64,000 nucleotides of DNA from Candidatus Pristimantibacillus lignocellulolyticus (GTDB lineage Bacteria > Bacillota > Bacilli > Paenibacillales > Paenibacillaceae), in contig CP097899.1 in assembly GCA_023639215.1 (NCBI GenBank), forward strand, positions 1,841,001 to 1,905,000. The letters are read 5' to 3'. The notes below the pieces were generated by a model that saw nothing but the letters and a program-made list of their open reading frames with translations, searched no databases and was not told where the DNA came from. The position numbers and the translations under genes were made by a program. Within the stretch, counting starts at the first letter, position 1. Each line of letters begins with the position of its first letter. Shown here in pieces: positions 1-8,846 of the stretch.

Positions 1-179
1 TTGTGGAGTCAATTCATGAAAAGGGAACGATTCAGTCTTACTTTACACTGAATAAAATTGAGAATTTGATTGAAAACCTGTTTGAAATTAAAGAAATAAA
101 GAAAATTATTAGTAAAAATGTTGCAACAGATACTTATATATCGAGATACCATATGGTATTGAAAAAAAGTAGGTGTTAA
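1..179 (+). CDS. C-terminal fragment, probable SAM-dependent methyltransferase
   Basis: An open frame runs from the window edge (first full codon at 3) to TAA at 177-179, giving about 58 residues. The tail ends with DTYISRYHMVLKKS, a beta-strand-like ending reminiscent of class I SAM-dependent methyltransferases in sugar clusters. The SAM-binding motifs would lie outside the window, so the family is a guess. The next gene starts 3 nt downstream, so this is probably the preceding gene of the same nonulosonate operon. Confidence 0.45.
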   Translation, partial: VESIHEKGTIQSYFTLNKIENLIENLFEIKEIKKIISKNVATDTYISRYHMVLKKSRC

Positions 180-182
180 CCA

Positions 183-1085
183 ATGAGGGTTTTGGTTGAA
201 GCGTCCGGGAGTTTAACTTCCGGCTATTTAATTCGATCGATTCAAGAGGCAGGATTCAATGTGGTAGCTTCAGACATTACAGAAGATTGCTTTGGCAAAT
301 ACTTATCAGATGATTTTATTAAAATGCCTAAAATCGCAGAGGAAAGCAGTTGGGAGAAAACTCTTGATTTAGTGTTTAAGAATAATATACAGGTAGTATT
401 ACCTTCATTGGATGAGACTTTACAGGAATGGGCTAAAAGCAAGGAAATGCTTTTACAAAACAATATCCATGTAATTATATCGGATAGCAACACTGTAGAG
501 ATCTTTATCGACAAATGGAAAACCTTTTTGTTCTTTGAAAAGTATGGAATTCCTACTCCTGAAACAAGTCTGGAATCTAAGTATCCAGTGATTAAACCAA
601 GAAGAGGAAGAGGAAGTGCAGGGATTTTTATAGCTAAAGATAACGAAGATGTAAATATGGATGGAAATATATCGCAACAACTAATTCGAGGTACAGAATA
701 TACGGTTGATGTATTTTGTGATTTTAATAATAAACCGGTTTATATTGTACCCAGAAAACGTATTAACGTTAAAGAAGGAAAATCGACATGTGGTATAGCT
801 GTAAAGCATTCTGAAATTGAAAAATATGTACGTATAATCTGTTCATCGATACCTTTTATAGGTCCAATTAATATTCAATGCTTTGAAGAGGAAAATGGTG
901 ATTTGAAGTTTATTGAGATTAATCCTCGAATTGCTGGTGGAATGGCTTTAGGATTTGCTGCAACTGAGAATTGGATTTCATTAATGAGCTCTAATCTAAT
1001 TCATTACGAGCCTATTAACCCTGTCGAAGTGAAATATGGTCTGAAAATGATGAGGTATTATAATGAAGTATTTACGCTTGAATGA
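183..1085 (+). CDS. ATP-grasp enzyme (CarB-like) of a nonulosonate cluster
   Basis: This 300-residue protein has the ATP-grasp layout: an N-terminal Rossmann-like part (1-100), an ATP-binding loop KPRRGRGSAG at 138-147, the grasp strand GTEYTVDVF at 170-178, and the metal/ATP site FIEINPRIAGG at 243-253. That last motif is of the carbamoyl-phosphate synthase/biotin carboxylase type. Such enzymes join a carboxylate to an amine or thiol through an acyl phosphate. The substrate cannot be read from the sequence. In this cluster a role in acylating an amino sugar, or adding an amino acid to it, is possible. The start is ATG 183 with a weak AGGTG upstream. Its 3' end overlaps the HAD gene by 23 nt, so the two are translationally coupled. 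Family is firm, function is not. Confidence 0.8.
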   Translation: MRVLVEASGSLTSGYLIRSIQEAGFNVVASDITEDCFGKYLSDDFIKMPKIAEESSWEKTLDLVFKNNIQVVLPSLDETLQEWAKSKEMLLQNNIHVIISDSNTVEIFIDKWKTFLFFEKYGIPTPETSLESKYPVIKPRRGRGSAGIFIAKDNEDVNMDGNISQQLIRGTEYTVDVFCDFNNKPVYIVPRKRINVKEGKSTCGIAVKHSEIEKYVRIICSSIPFIGPINIQCFEEENGDLKFIEINPRIAGGMALGFAATENWISLMSSNLIHYEPINPVEVKYGLKMMRYYNEVFTLE

Positions 1086-1701
1086 TGTAGACTTCAATAA
1101 ATATGATTGGTTTGGCTTCGATATGGATGGAACACTATATGATGAAATAACATTCATTAAACAAGCATATAGAAGGATTGCAGCATATTTTTCTTTAGAT
1201 ACATCAGTAGAAGTTGATAGTATATTTAATGATATGATCGAAAAATGGATTGTAAAAGGAAGTAGTTATCCATTTATTTTTGAGGAGACACTTCGTACGT
1301 TTAATATTCAGAATAAAACAATAGAACACGCTTTGCACATTTATAGGTCAACAGAGCCACAGTTAACTTTATCGAAAAAAATAGAGAAGTTATTAGAGAA
1401 TCTTCCAAGATCAAAATGTTTTTTAATAACTGATGGATACGCCTCTCTGCAAAGAAAAAAATATACAGCACTGGTGCTTGCACGTTACTTTGCACCTGAC
1501 AATTGTTGTTTTACGGGTGATTTAGGCAGAAATCACTATAAGCCATCAAGTTTATCCTTAAGTACAATAAAAAGCATTGAAAGCAGTTCGAGATTAATAT
1601 ATTTTGGTGACCGACACATAGATGAGCAGTTTTGTATAAATACTAGAATGGATTTTGTATATGTTGATAACTTTAAGGAATTTTGGAGGGATGGTATTTG
1701 A
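1063..1701 (+). CDS. HAD-superfamily hydrolase (probable phosphatase)
   Basis: The 212-residue protein carries HAD motif I at residues 20-24 (DMDGT, with Asp20 nucleophile and Asp22 acid/base), motif II in FLITDG, a lysine in NHYKPS as motif III, and motif IV in YFGDRHIDEQ. A helical insert of about 100 residues after motif I fits a C1-cap phosphatase such as phosphoglycolate or sugar-phosphate phosphatases. Its place between the ATP-grasp gene and the epimerase suggests removal of a phosphate from a sugar intermediate, but no substrate can be assigned. It overlaps the upstream gene by 23 nt and the epimerase start by 4 nt. Confidence 0.8.
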   Translation: MKYLRLNDVDFNKYDWFGFDMDGTLYDEITFIKQAYRRIAAYFSLDTSVEVDSIFNDMIEKWIVKGSSYPFIFEETLRTFNIQNKTIEHALHIYRSTEPQLTLSKKIEKLLENLPRSKCFLITDGYASLQRKKYTALVLARYFAPDNCCFTGDLGRNHYKPSSLSLSTIKSIESSSRLIYFGDRHIDEQFCINTRMDFVYVDNFKEFWRDGI

Positions 1702-2855
1702 AAAGAAAAATACTTGCTGTAACAGGGATTCGTTCTGACTACGATTTAATGACTCCGGTATTTAGGGAAATTCAAAACCATTCCAAGTTAGAGCTGCAAT
1801 TGATAGTGACGGGTGCTCATCTGTCTCATGCGTATGGCTATACTGTAGAACAAATAGAAAAAGACGGTTATTTGATAGCAGAAAAAATTGAAAGCTTACT
1901 CAACAGTGATCTTACATCAGGCAGAGTAAAGGGACTTGCTATTCAGTTACAAGGAATGGTTCAGGCTGTAGAGCGAGTGAAGCCGGATGTTCTATTGGTA
2001 TTAGGTGATCGCGAAGAGTCCATGACGACTGCACTAGTAGGCGCATACATGAATATCCCCGTTGTACACGTAGCCGGGGGAGACCGGGTTATCGGAAATG
2101 TAGATGATCAAGTAAGGCATGCAGTAAGCAAGCTAGCACACATTCATTTTACAACAAATCATGAAAGCGCAGAACGTTTGATAAAATTGGGTGAAGAGCC
2201 GTTTCGCGTGTTTAACACTGGAAATCCAGGACTAGATCGTTTAAAAGAAGTGCCTTTTTTAACAAGAGAGGAATTATCTCAACGATTAGGCTTTAAGATT
2301 GAAAACGGTGAACCATTAATTTTACTAATCCAACACGTAATTTCGACAGAAGTGCAATATGCTTATGAGCAAATGAAAGCTACGATGGAGGCTGTAAAAA
2401 AACTAGGAATAAAAACGATAATAAGCTATCCGAATTCTGATGCTGGTGGGCAACAAATCATAGCAGCTATTAACGAATATGCTGACTTACCATTCATATA
2501 TGTTCAAAAAAATATTCCTAGACTTGAATTTGTTAATAGTATGCGTCATGCAAATTGCTTGCTAGGTAATTCTAGTGCAGGCATTCTAGAAGCTCCATTT
2601 TTAAAGTTGCCTGTAATAAACGTAGGTAATAGACAAAAGGGTCGATTACACGCCAATAATGTTCAATTTATAGATCATGATGTTGATGAAATTATAAATG
2701 CAGTGAAAAAATCAATACATGACAAAGAGTATTTATTAAAAATAAAGAACGGTACGAATCCTTATGGAAACGGTGATAGTGCTTCTAAAATAGCTAATAT
2801 ATTGGCTGATTTACAAATTGATCAAAAGTTATTAATTAAGGAGATAACTTACTAA
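1698..2855 (+). CDS. Hydrolysing UDP/GDP-N-acetylhexosamine 2-epimerase (NeuC/LegG type)
   Basis: This is a member of the WecB/NeuC epimerase family, 385 residues from the start chosen here. NeuC-type enzymes hydrolyse and epimerise UDP-GlcNAc or GDP-diacetamido-sugars to give the free manno-configured hexose used by NeuB-type synthases. Recognisable segments are VTGIRSDYDLM at the N-terminus, LVLGDREESM, the HVAGGDRV loop and the C-terminal GNSSAGILEAP nucleotide-binding stretch. TTG 1698 is preferred because GGAGGG at 1685-1690 lies 7 nt upstream; a longer TTG frame at 1683 would start before that site. It overlaps the HAD stop (TTGA) and abuts the PIG-L gene with no gap. The nearby PtmE-like gene argues for the GDP-sugar (LegG) branch, but this is inference. 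Confidence 0.9.
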   Translation: MKRKILAVTGIRSDYDLMTPVFREIQNHSKLELQLIVTGAHLSHAYGYTVEQIEKDGYLIAEKIESLLNSDLTSGRVKGLAIQLQGMVQAVERVKPDVLLVLGDREESMTTALVGAYMNIPVVHVAGGDRVIGNVDDQVRHAVSKLAHIHFTTNHESAERLIKLGEEPFRVFNTGNPGLDRLKEVPFLTREELSQRLGFKIENGEPLILLIQHVISTEVQYAYEQMKATMEAVKKLGIKTIISYPNSDAGGQQIIAAINEYADLPFIYVQKNIPRLEFVNSMRHANCLLGNSSAGILEAPFLKLPVINVGNRQKGRLHANNVQFIDHDVDEIINAVKKSIHDKEYLLKIKNGTNPYGNGDSASKIANILADLQIDQKLLIKEITY

Positions 2856-3521
2856 ATGAATAAAGTAATTATTATGACACCACATCCTGACGACGAAACA
2901 CTGGGGTGTGGTGGTACTTTACTACGACATCTTCAGCAAAATGATAAAGTTTATTGGGTTATAGTAACAGAGATGAAAGATTCTTTTTCCCAAGAAAAAA
3001 GATCAAAAAGAAATACGGAAATAGAATGTGTTGCTGATCAATATCAATTTGAGAAGATATTTAACTTAGGTTTTGAAGCAGCGGCATTAGATCGAGTACC
3101 TGATTCAGACTTAATTATGAAAATAAGCAAAGTATTTCAAGAGATACAACCTAATATTGTATACGTGCCTTATCCAAACGATATTCATTCTGACCACAAA
3201 GCTGTATTTGATGCATCGGTAGCTTGTACCAAATGGTTTAGATATCCATCTATAGATAAGGTTTTAGTGTACGAAACTTTATCAGAAACTGATTTTACAA
3301 TAAACCCTGATGGTAATGGATTTAGGCCGAACATCTTTGTAAATATAGAGCCCTACATTGATCAAAAAATAGATATTATGAAAATCTATGAATCTGAAAT
3401 AAGTGAATTTCCATTTCCGCGTAGCGAAAAAGCGATTCGGTCACTTGCCTATATTCGCGGTGCAGCAAGTGGATTTGAGGCGGCAGAGGCATTCATGCTA
3501 TTGAAGGAGCGAGTGCTATGA
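2856..3521 (+). CDS. PIG-L/LmbE-family de-N-acetylase
   Basis: This is a 221-residue zinc-dependent deacetylase of the PIG-L/LmbE/BshB family. The metal/catalytic motif PHPDDE lies at 9-14 and the second metal motif is HSDHKAV in the middle of the protein. Family members remove an N-acetyl group from a GlcNAc-like sugar. It lies between the epimerase and the NeuB-like synthase, next to a NeuD-type acyltransferase. It may therefore expose an amine on the nonulosonate or its precursor so that another acyl group can be added. AAGGAG at 2839-2844 is the ribosome binding site. Its stop overlaps the next start (ATGA). Confidence 0.9.
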   Translation: MNKVIIMTPHPDDETLGCGGTLLRHLQQNDKVYWVIVTEMKDSFSQEKRSKRNTEIECVADQYQFEKIFNLGFEAAALDRVPDSDLIMKISKVFQEIQPNIVYVPYPNDIHSDHKAVFDASVACTKWFRYPSIDKVLVYETLSETDFTINPDGNGFRPNIFVNIEPYIDQKIDIMKIYESEISEFPFPRSEKAIRSLAYIRGAASGFEAAEAFMLLKERVL

Positions 3522-4591
3522 AGACGTATATTATTGCTGAAGCTGGTGTTAATCATAATGGTTCACTTCAAATTGCAAAAGAGTTGGTTAGAGCCGCAAA
3601 GCAAGCGGGGGCAGATGCAGTTAAATTCCAAACGTTCAAGACGGAAAATTTAGTGACAAAGCACGCCAAACAAGCTAATTACCAAATAGAAAATTTAGGT
3701 GAAGCTACGTCTCAATTTTCCATGCTTAAAAAGCTGGAATTAACGTACGAGGAGTTTAAGGAATTACAGTTATTTGCTAAGGCAGAGCAGATAGAATTTT
3801 TATCTACAGCTTTCGATTTTGAAAGTATTGATTTTTTAGTAGACCAACTGTCCTTACCTATAATAAAAATTTCTTCAGGTGAAGTAACTAACACACCATT
3901 TCTTCATTATGTTGCCTCAAAAGGAAAACCAATGATTTTATCAACGGGTATGGCAACAATCGAAGAAATTCATGAAGCTTTGGCTTTTATTGCATACGGC
4001 CTAGCAAGACCCGTAGAGCAGGTTGTATTTGAGCAAGTAGTTAATTTCTATCGGACGACTGAGGCAAAGGAAGTGCTTGAAAGCTACGTAACACTTTTAC
4101 ACTGCACTACCCAATACCCGGCTCCAATTGATTCAATAAATTTAAATGCGATGAACCAAATGGAAAAAGTATTTCAGTTGCCTATTGGGTTGTCTGATCA
4201 TTCAGAAGGAATTATGATACCAATTGCAGCTGTTGCCCTTGGTGCTAAGGTTATTGAGAAGCATTTTACACTAGATAAAACGTTAGAAGGCCCAGATCAT
4301 GTATCTTCATTAAATCCAGATGAATTAAGCGGAATGGTGAATAAAATTAGAAAAATTGAAATAGCGTTGGGAGATGGAATAAAAACTCCAACTGCAACAG
4401 AATTAAAAAATAGCATTGCTGCACGCAAAAGTCTAGTGGCTAAAACCGCGATTAATGCAGGAGATATTTTTACGATGGAAAATTTGACAGTAAAAAGACC
4501 TGGAGGTGGCCAAGCACCCTCAAGGTACTGGACTTATATTGGTCAAAAAGCAGTGAAGTCGTATGAAGAGGACGAGTTAATCGATGAGTAG
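3518..4591 (+). CDS. Nonulosonic acid synthase (NeuB/LegI family)
   Basis: This 357-residue enzyme would condense phosphoenolpyruvate with a 6-carbon N-acyl-mannosamine-type sugar to give a nine-carbon 2-keto acid (sialic, legionaminic or related). The TIM-barrel domain begins IIAEAGVNHNG and continues with DAVKFQTFKTE, IKISSGEV and GLSDHSEG. From about residue 290 an antifreeze-like SAF domain follows (ARKSLVAKTAINAGD), as in all NeuB enzymes. The barrel has a short insertion around residues 165-190 compared with the canonical enzyme. Whether the product is Neu5Ac, legionaminate or another sugar cannot be decided from sequence alone; the neighbouring PtmE-like gene favours the legionaminate type. 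It overlaps the genes on both sides. Confidence 0.93.
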   Translation: MKTYIIAEAGVNHNGSLQIAKELVRAAKQAGADAVKFQTFKTENLVTKHAKQANYQIENLGEATSQFSMLKKLELTYEEFKELQLFAKAEQIEFLSTAFDFESIDFLVDQLSLPIIKISSGEVTNTPFLHYVASKGKPMILSTGMATIEEIHEALAFIAYGLARPVEQVVFEQVVNFYRTTEAKEVLESYVTLLHCTTQYPAPIDSINLNAMNQMEKVFQLPIGLSDHSEGIMIPIAAVALGAKVIEKHFTLDKTLEGPDHVSSLNPDELSGMVNKIRKIEIALGDGIKTPTATELKNSIAARKSLVAKTAINAGDIFTMENLTVKRPGGGQAPSRYWTYIGQKAVKSYEEDELIDE

Positions 4592-5207
4592 ACCGCTAAT
4601 TATTATTGGGAATGGGGGCCACGCCTCTGTATTAACTGAAATATTAATGGATCGTACTGAGAAAATTATAGGATTTACTGCGCCCTTGCAAGAGAAGAAT
4701 CGTTATGGTTTACCTTACTTAGGAAGCGATGAAGTAATAGAAAACTATCTTCCTTCTGAGTGCATGCTAGTGCTCGGGATAGGGATGATAGAGCCATCAC
4801 CACTTCGCGAAAAGTTGTTCAATTACTACTTCAATATAGGCTATCAATTTATGACTGTTATACATCCATCAGCTATTATTGCTCCATCTGTTAGACTAGG
4901 GCAAGGGGTTCAAGTAATGGCAGGTGCCATTATTCAAACCAACACGAAAATTGCCGATAATAGTATTATCAATACAGGGGCGATAATAGATCACGATTGT
5001 CAAATCAGTTCCCACACCCATATCTCGCCAGGCACAAGACTATCAGGAGGTGTTCATATAAAAAAAGGAACACATATTGGTGTTGGTGCAACAGTAATAC
5101 AAAATATTACGATAGGTGAGAATTGTTTAATCGGTGCAGGGGCTGTGGTCATTAATAATATCGCTGATAACTTAAAAGTAATTGGAGTACCTGCGAAGGA
5201 AGTGTAA
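4584..5207 (+). CDS. NeuD/PglD-type sugar acyltransferase (left-handed beta-helix)
   Basis: The 207-residue protein has an N-terminal Rossmann-like segment (IIIGNGGHASVLTEIL) that binds the sugar nucleotide. A run of hexapeptide repeats follows from about residue 90 (IHPSAIIAPSVRLG onward) and forms the acyl-CoA-binding left-handed helix. This is the NeuD/PglD/LegH architecture. Such enzymes N-acetylate UDP- or GDP-amino sugars (LegH, PglD) or O-acetylate sialic acid (NeuD). In this cluster it is either the 4-amino acetyltransferase of a legionaminate pathway or the partner that re-acylates the amine exposed by the PIG-L enzyme. Its start overlaps the synthase end by 8 nt. Confidence 0.85.
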   Translation: MSRPLIIIGNGGHASVLTEILMDRTEKIIGFTAPLQEKNRYGLPYLGSDEVIENYLPSECMLVLGIGMIEPSPLREKLFNYYFNIGYQFMTVIHPSAIIAPSVRLGQGVQVMAGAIIQTNTKIADNSIINTGAIIDHDCQISSHTHISPGTRLSGGVHIKKGTHIGVGATVIQNITIGENCLIGAGAVVINNIADNLKVIGVPAKEV

Positions 5208-5210
5208 CAT

Positions 5211-6272
5211 ATGAGACATTGGGAAAAAATAATTGTTTTTAATAAACAAACATTGTTTGAAACTATGAGAATCATTGATAAAACTGCCTTACAATTTGCA
5301 GTAGTATTAGATGAACAGCGTCGTTTGCTAGGGACCGTAACAGATGGAGATATACGTCGTGGTATTTTAAGAGGAAACGGACTAGAGGTACCTATTACTT
5401 CAATTATGAATCCCAATCCAATTAGTGCAAGAGAAGGTCAAAAAAATTATAAATATCATAAAATTATGAAATCAAAAATGCTAAAACAACTACCAATCGT
5501 GGATAGAGAGAATAGAATCATAGATATTATATTTTTTGACAGTGTAGATAGATTATCAAATAAAAATACCGTAGTATTGATGCTTGGTGGATTAGGGACT
5601 AGACTACGTCCACTTACAGATGATACACCTAAGCCTATGCTAAGAGTAGGGAATAAACCAATTCTTGAAACCATTGTTGAAAGCTTTAAACAGTATGGAT
5701 ACTCTAACTTTATTTTTTCAGTGAATTATAAAAAAGAAGTGATTAAGGATTACTTTCAAAATGGTGAGCATTTCGATATATCAATAGATTATGTCGAAGA
5801 AGATACAAGGATGGGTACTGCTGGAGCACTCTCTTTAATAAAAAATCGACCAAGTAAACCATTTTTTGTTATGAATGGAGACTTACTTACACAAATAAAC
5901 TTTGATCAACTGATGGAATTTCACCAAGAACAAAATTCTGTCGCAACAATGTGTGTACGAGAGTATGAATTTCAAATTCCATACGGTGTGATTGAAACAA
6001 GTGGGACGAGACTAGTGACAATTAAAGAAAAGCCCGTTCATAGAAGCTTTGTAAACGCCGGTATATATGTCTTAAGTCCAGAGGTTTTTAATTATATACC
6101 AGCTAATACGTTTTATGATATGCCTACTCTATTCGAACAGTTAATAGAAGCGGGTTTGAAAACAACAGTATTCCCAATTCATGAGTATTGGTTAGATATT
6201 GGGAAAATGGATGAATATGAGCGAGCGGATACTGAATATATGAAAATATTTAAGAGAGAAGTTTTGAGATGA
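5211..6272 (+). CDS. CBS-domain sugar-1-phosphate nucleotidyltransferase (PtmE-like)
   Basis: The 353-residue protein has two tandem CBS motifs (about 1-115, including VTDGDIRRGIL) followed by a nucleotidyltransferase domain starting at about 120. That domain shows the signature MLGGLGTRLRPLTDDTPKP and, later, VMNGDLLT. This CBS-plus-NTase fusion is the layout of Campylobacter PtmE, a glucosamine-1-phosphate guanylyltransferase that feeds GDP-sugars into legionaminic acid synthesis. I infer the same role here, since the epimerase, synthase and CMP-transferase are all present. The CBS pair may sense an adenine nucleotide. A GAAGGAAG ribosome binding site precedes ATG 5211, and the stop overlaps the next start (ATGA). 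Confidence 0.85.
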   Translation: MRHWEKIIVFNKQTLFETMRIIDKTALQFAVVLDEQRRLLGTVTDGDIRRGILRGNGLEVPITSIMNPNPISAREGQKNYKYHKIMKSKMLKQLPIVDRENRIIDIIFFDSVDRLSNKNTVVLMLGGLGTRLRPLTDDTPKPMLRVGNKPILETIVESFKQYGYSNFIFSVNYKKEVIKDYFQNGEHFDISIDYVEEDTRMGTAGALSLIKNRPSKPFFVMNGDLLTQINFDQLMEFHQEQNSVATMCVREYEFQIPYGVIETSGTRLVTIKEKPVHRSFVNAGIYVLSPEVFNYIPANTFYDMPTLFEQLIEAGLKTTVFPIHEYWLDIGKMDEYERADTEYMKIFKREVLR

Positions 6273-7180
6273 AAGCTCTAGTAATAGGATATGGATCAAT
6301 TGGACAAAGACATGCTAGGCTACTAGAGGAAATGGGAATTGATGTTTCAGTTGTTTCTCGTCGTAACTTTAATTCTCCTAATTTTTATAATAATTTAGAG
6401 TATGCCTTTCTAGAAAATGAATACGATTATATTGTTATTTCTAATGAAACAGTATTTCACGCAGAGTCTTTAAGAGAGTTAGTTAGTAACCAATATGAAG
6501 GGCATATACTAATCGAAAAACCTCTATTTATGAATTTGGAACAGATTAATTTTAACCACAGTAAGACGTTTGTAGCTTATAATTTAAGATTTCATCCCCT
6601 GATACAAAGTTTAAGGACTTATCTAAACAATGAAGAAGTAATTAGTGTAAATGCTTACGTTGGACAGTATTTGCCTAGTTGGAGACCAAACGCAGACTAT
6701 ACTAAAAGCTATTCTGCATCCAAGGCTCGAGGGGGAGGGGTCTTAAGGGATTTAAGTCATGAGTTGGATTATTTAATGGATCTATTTGGGGAATGGCATT
6801 CATTGGTCGCAGTAATTAATAAAATAAGTGATCTAGAGATTGAATCAGAGGATTACGTACAGATCAGTTACAGCACCAATCTTAATACTCGTGTTACAGT
6901 TGAATTGAATTACCTAGACCGCATTACTCAACGATATGTCATTGTTCAAACAAATAGCAAAACGCTAAAAATTGATTTCGTTAATAATATTATTAATTGC
7001 AATGGAGAGCTTGAGCAATTAGTGCCAATAGATAGAGATTACACATATAAAAAGCAGCATGAAGCTGTTTTAAATGGATCAACCCTTTGTTGCTCTTTTG
7101 CACAAGGAGTGAGTGTTGTCAAAATGATTGAAGCGGCAGAAAAATCTTCACTACTCAAGGAGTGGGTATATAATGGCTAG
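6269..7180 (+). CDS. Gfo/Idh/MocA-family oxidoreductase (first of three)
   Basis: This 303-residue NAD(P)-dependent oxidoreductase has the dinucleotide-binding motif VIGYGSIGQRHARLL at the N-terminus, the active-site lysine motif LIEKPL near residue 90, and a C-terminal alpha/beta substrate domain. The family oxidises or reduces sugar hydroxyls. In Campylobacter the related PtmF lies beside PtmE, which is the same neighbour as here, so this may be the PtmF counterpart. The exact reaction is unknown. It overlaps PtmE by 4 nt and the CMP-transferase by 8 nt. Confidence 0.8.
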   Translation: MKALVIGYGSIGQRHARLLEEMGIDVSVVSRRNFNSPNFYNNLEYAFLENEYDYIVISNETVFHAESLRELVSNQYEGHILIEKPLFMNLEQINFNHSKTFVAYNLRFHPLIQSLRTYLNNEEVISVNAYVGQYLPSWRPNADYTKSYSASKARGGGVLRDLSHELDYLMDLFGEWHSLVAVINKISDLEIESEDYVQISYSTNLNTRVTVELNYLDRITQRYVIVQTNSKTLKIDFVNNIINCNGELEQLVPIDRDYTYKKQHEAVLNGSTLCCSFAQGVSVVKMIEAAEKSSLLKEWVYNG

Positions 7181-7880
7181 AATCTGTACGATATGTGCAC
7201 GGGGTGGATCTAAAGGTGTAAAAAATAAAAATCTTCGTGAGATTTTAGGGAAGCCCCTAATTGCTCACAGCATTCTACAGGCAAAGAAAAGCAATCTTTT
7301 TGATGTTGTAGCAGTGAGTAGTGACAGCAATAAAATATTAGAGGTAGCTAAAGCATATGGTGCCGATTATGTAGTTAAGCGTCCCGATGAAATGGCATCA
7401 GACACGGCTGCCAAGCTACCGGCCATTCAACATTGTGTAAAACATGTAGAAGAGCTTTGTGATCTAACCTTTGATACCATTACAGATATTGATGCAACCT
7501 CACCTCTACGCACAGTAGAAGACTTGCAAAATGCTATTAAAATGTTTGAAGAGCATAGTAATGCTAGTAATTTAATTACTGCAGCACCAGCTCGAAGAAG
7601 TCCTTACTTTAATCTAGTAGAGCAAGGAGATGATGGCTTTGTAAAGCTATCGAAGCCACTTGATACATCCATTGTTCGTCGTCAGGATGCTCCAAAATCA
7701 TTCGATATGAATGCCTCAATTTATGTTTGGAATAGAGAAACTTTTATTAATTCAAGTAAGCTTTTTACAGAGAATACCATCTTATACGTTATGCCAGAAG
7801 AACGTTCGCAGGATATCGATTCCGAATTAGATTTTGAGATAGTTAAGCTTATTGCTGAAAAAAGAATTATTTTAATATAA
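7173..7880 (+). CDS. CMP-nonulosonate cytidylyltransferase (NeuA/LegF type)
   Basis: The 235-residue enzyme would activate the nine-carbon acid as its CMP-sugar for a glycosyltransferase. Signature segments are ICARGGSKGVKNKN (CTP-binding loop) at the N-terminus, AVSSDS, RPDEMASDTA, and DIDATSPLRT. These match the NeuA/LegF/PseF family. The start chosen is ATG 7173, because AAGGAG lies at 7157-7162 with suitable spacing; an in-frame ATG at 7128 would add 15 residues from within the upstream gene. A 33-nt gap separates it from the next gene. No sialyltransferase-type gene is seen in the window. Confidence 0.92.
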   Translation: MARICTICARGGSKGVKNKNLREILGKPLIAHSILQAKKSNLFDVVAVSSDSNKILEVAKAYGADYVVKRPDEMASDTAAKLPAIQHCVKHVEELCDLTFDTITDIDATSPLRTVEDLQNAIKMFEEHSNASNLITAAPARRSPYFNLVEQGDDGFVKLSKPLDTSIVRRQDAPKSFDMNASIYVWNRETFINSSKLFTENTILYVMPEERSQDIDSELDFEIVKLIAEKRIILI

Positions 7881-7913
7881 TTTCAGGCTAGATTTATATA
7901 GAGGGTGAATGTT

Positions 7914-8846
7914 GTGAATATAGTCATAATAGGTGCTGGTCAGTTAGGAAGTAGACATTTGCAGGCGATGGCTCTTTTAGAAGACAGTATGAACATTTAT
8001 GTGGTAGACCCATTAGAAACTTCATTAGAACTAAGTAGCAAAAGATTTGATGAAGTAGATAGATTTGGTAATAAAAGTTTGTTCTTATTGAGGAAAATTG
8101 ACGAGTTACCGGCTGCTATTGAGTTTGCAGTAATTGCAACGACTTCGATTCATAGATTATATGTGATTAAGAAATTATTTAATCACGCAACTGTAAAGTA
8201 TTTACTGTTGGAAAAGTTTCTATTCCCTTTTATCGAAGAATATAAAGAAGCACAAGATGTAATAGCGGCATCTAGAACGATTACATATGTTAACTGTGCT
8301 CGGAGGCAATGGGAGAATTATAAAAAATTAAAAAAGGAAATTAGTAACTCAAGTAAAATCAATCTTATAGCTAAAGGTACAAATTGGAACCTTGCAAGTA
8401 ATTCTATTCATTTACTTGACTTATTCTTCTACCTAAACGGGCGTGAGGAGATTGAGTTAAATACAGACCATCTAAAGCAACAGCTCATTCAAAATAAACG
8501 CGAGGGTTTCATCGAGTTTTTAGGCACGATTAGTGGTACTACAGAAAGAGGAAGTATGTTTCAATTAACTTGCGAAGAAAGTGATGCATTTAATTTCACT
8601 ATTGAAATTGAAACTGATGAAGATAAATATTGTATAGATGAGATGAATGAGCATATCGATTTTAATGGCATGCAAAATAAATTCTCCCTTTATTATCAAA
8701 GCCAATTAACACACATTATTTATAAACAATTAATTCATAACGGCAGCTGCGATTTAACATCTTTTGAAGAATCAGTACATTATCATCTGATTTTACTCAG
8801 AGCATTTAATGAATTTTTGGGAGATAGAGTAGGGATTATCACATGA
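7914..8846 (+). CDS. Gfo/Idh/MocA-like oxidoreductase (second of three)
   Basis: The 310-residue protein begins VNIVIIGAGQLGSRHLQAM, a Rossmann dinucleotide-binding motif, and has LEKFLFPF where the family normally has a (E)KP motif. The usual proline after the catalytic lysine is absent, so the active site may be altered. GTG 7914 is preferred over the in-frame GTG 7905 because the GAGGG site at 7901-7905 overlaps the latter. It overlaps the third oxidoreductase by 4 nt. A sugar-modifying dehydrogenase in the nonulosonate pathway is likely but not proven. Confidence 0.7.
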   Translation: MNIVIIGAGQLGSRHLQAMALLEDSMNIYVVDPLETSLELSSKRFDEVDRFGNKSLFLLRKIDELPAAIEFAVIATTSIHRLYVIKKLFNHATVKYLLLEKFLFPFIEEYKEAQDVIAASRTITYVNCARRQWENYKKLKKEISNSSKINLIAKGTNWNLASNSIHLLDLFFYLNGREEIELNTDHLKQQLIQNKREGFIEFLGTISGTTERGSMFQLTCEESDAFNFTIEIETDEDKYCIDEMNEHIDFNGMQNKFSLYYQSQLTHIIYKQLIHNGSCDLTSFEESVHYHLILLRAFNEFLGDRVGIIT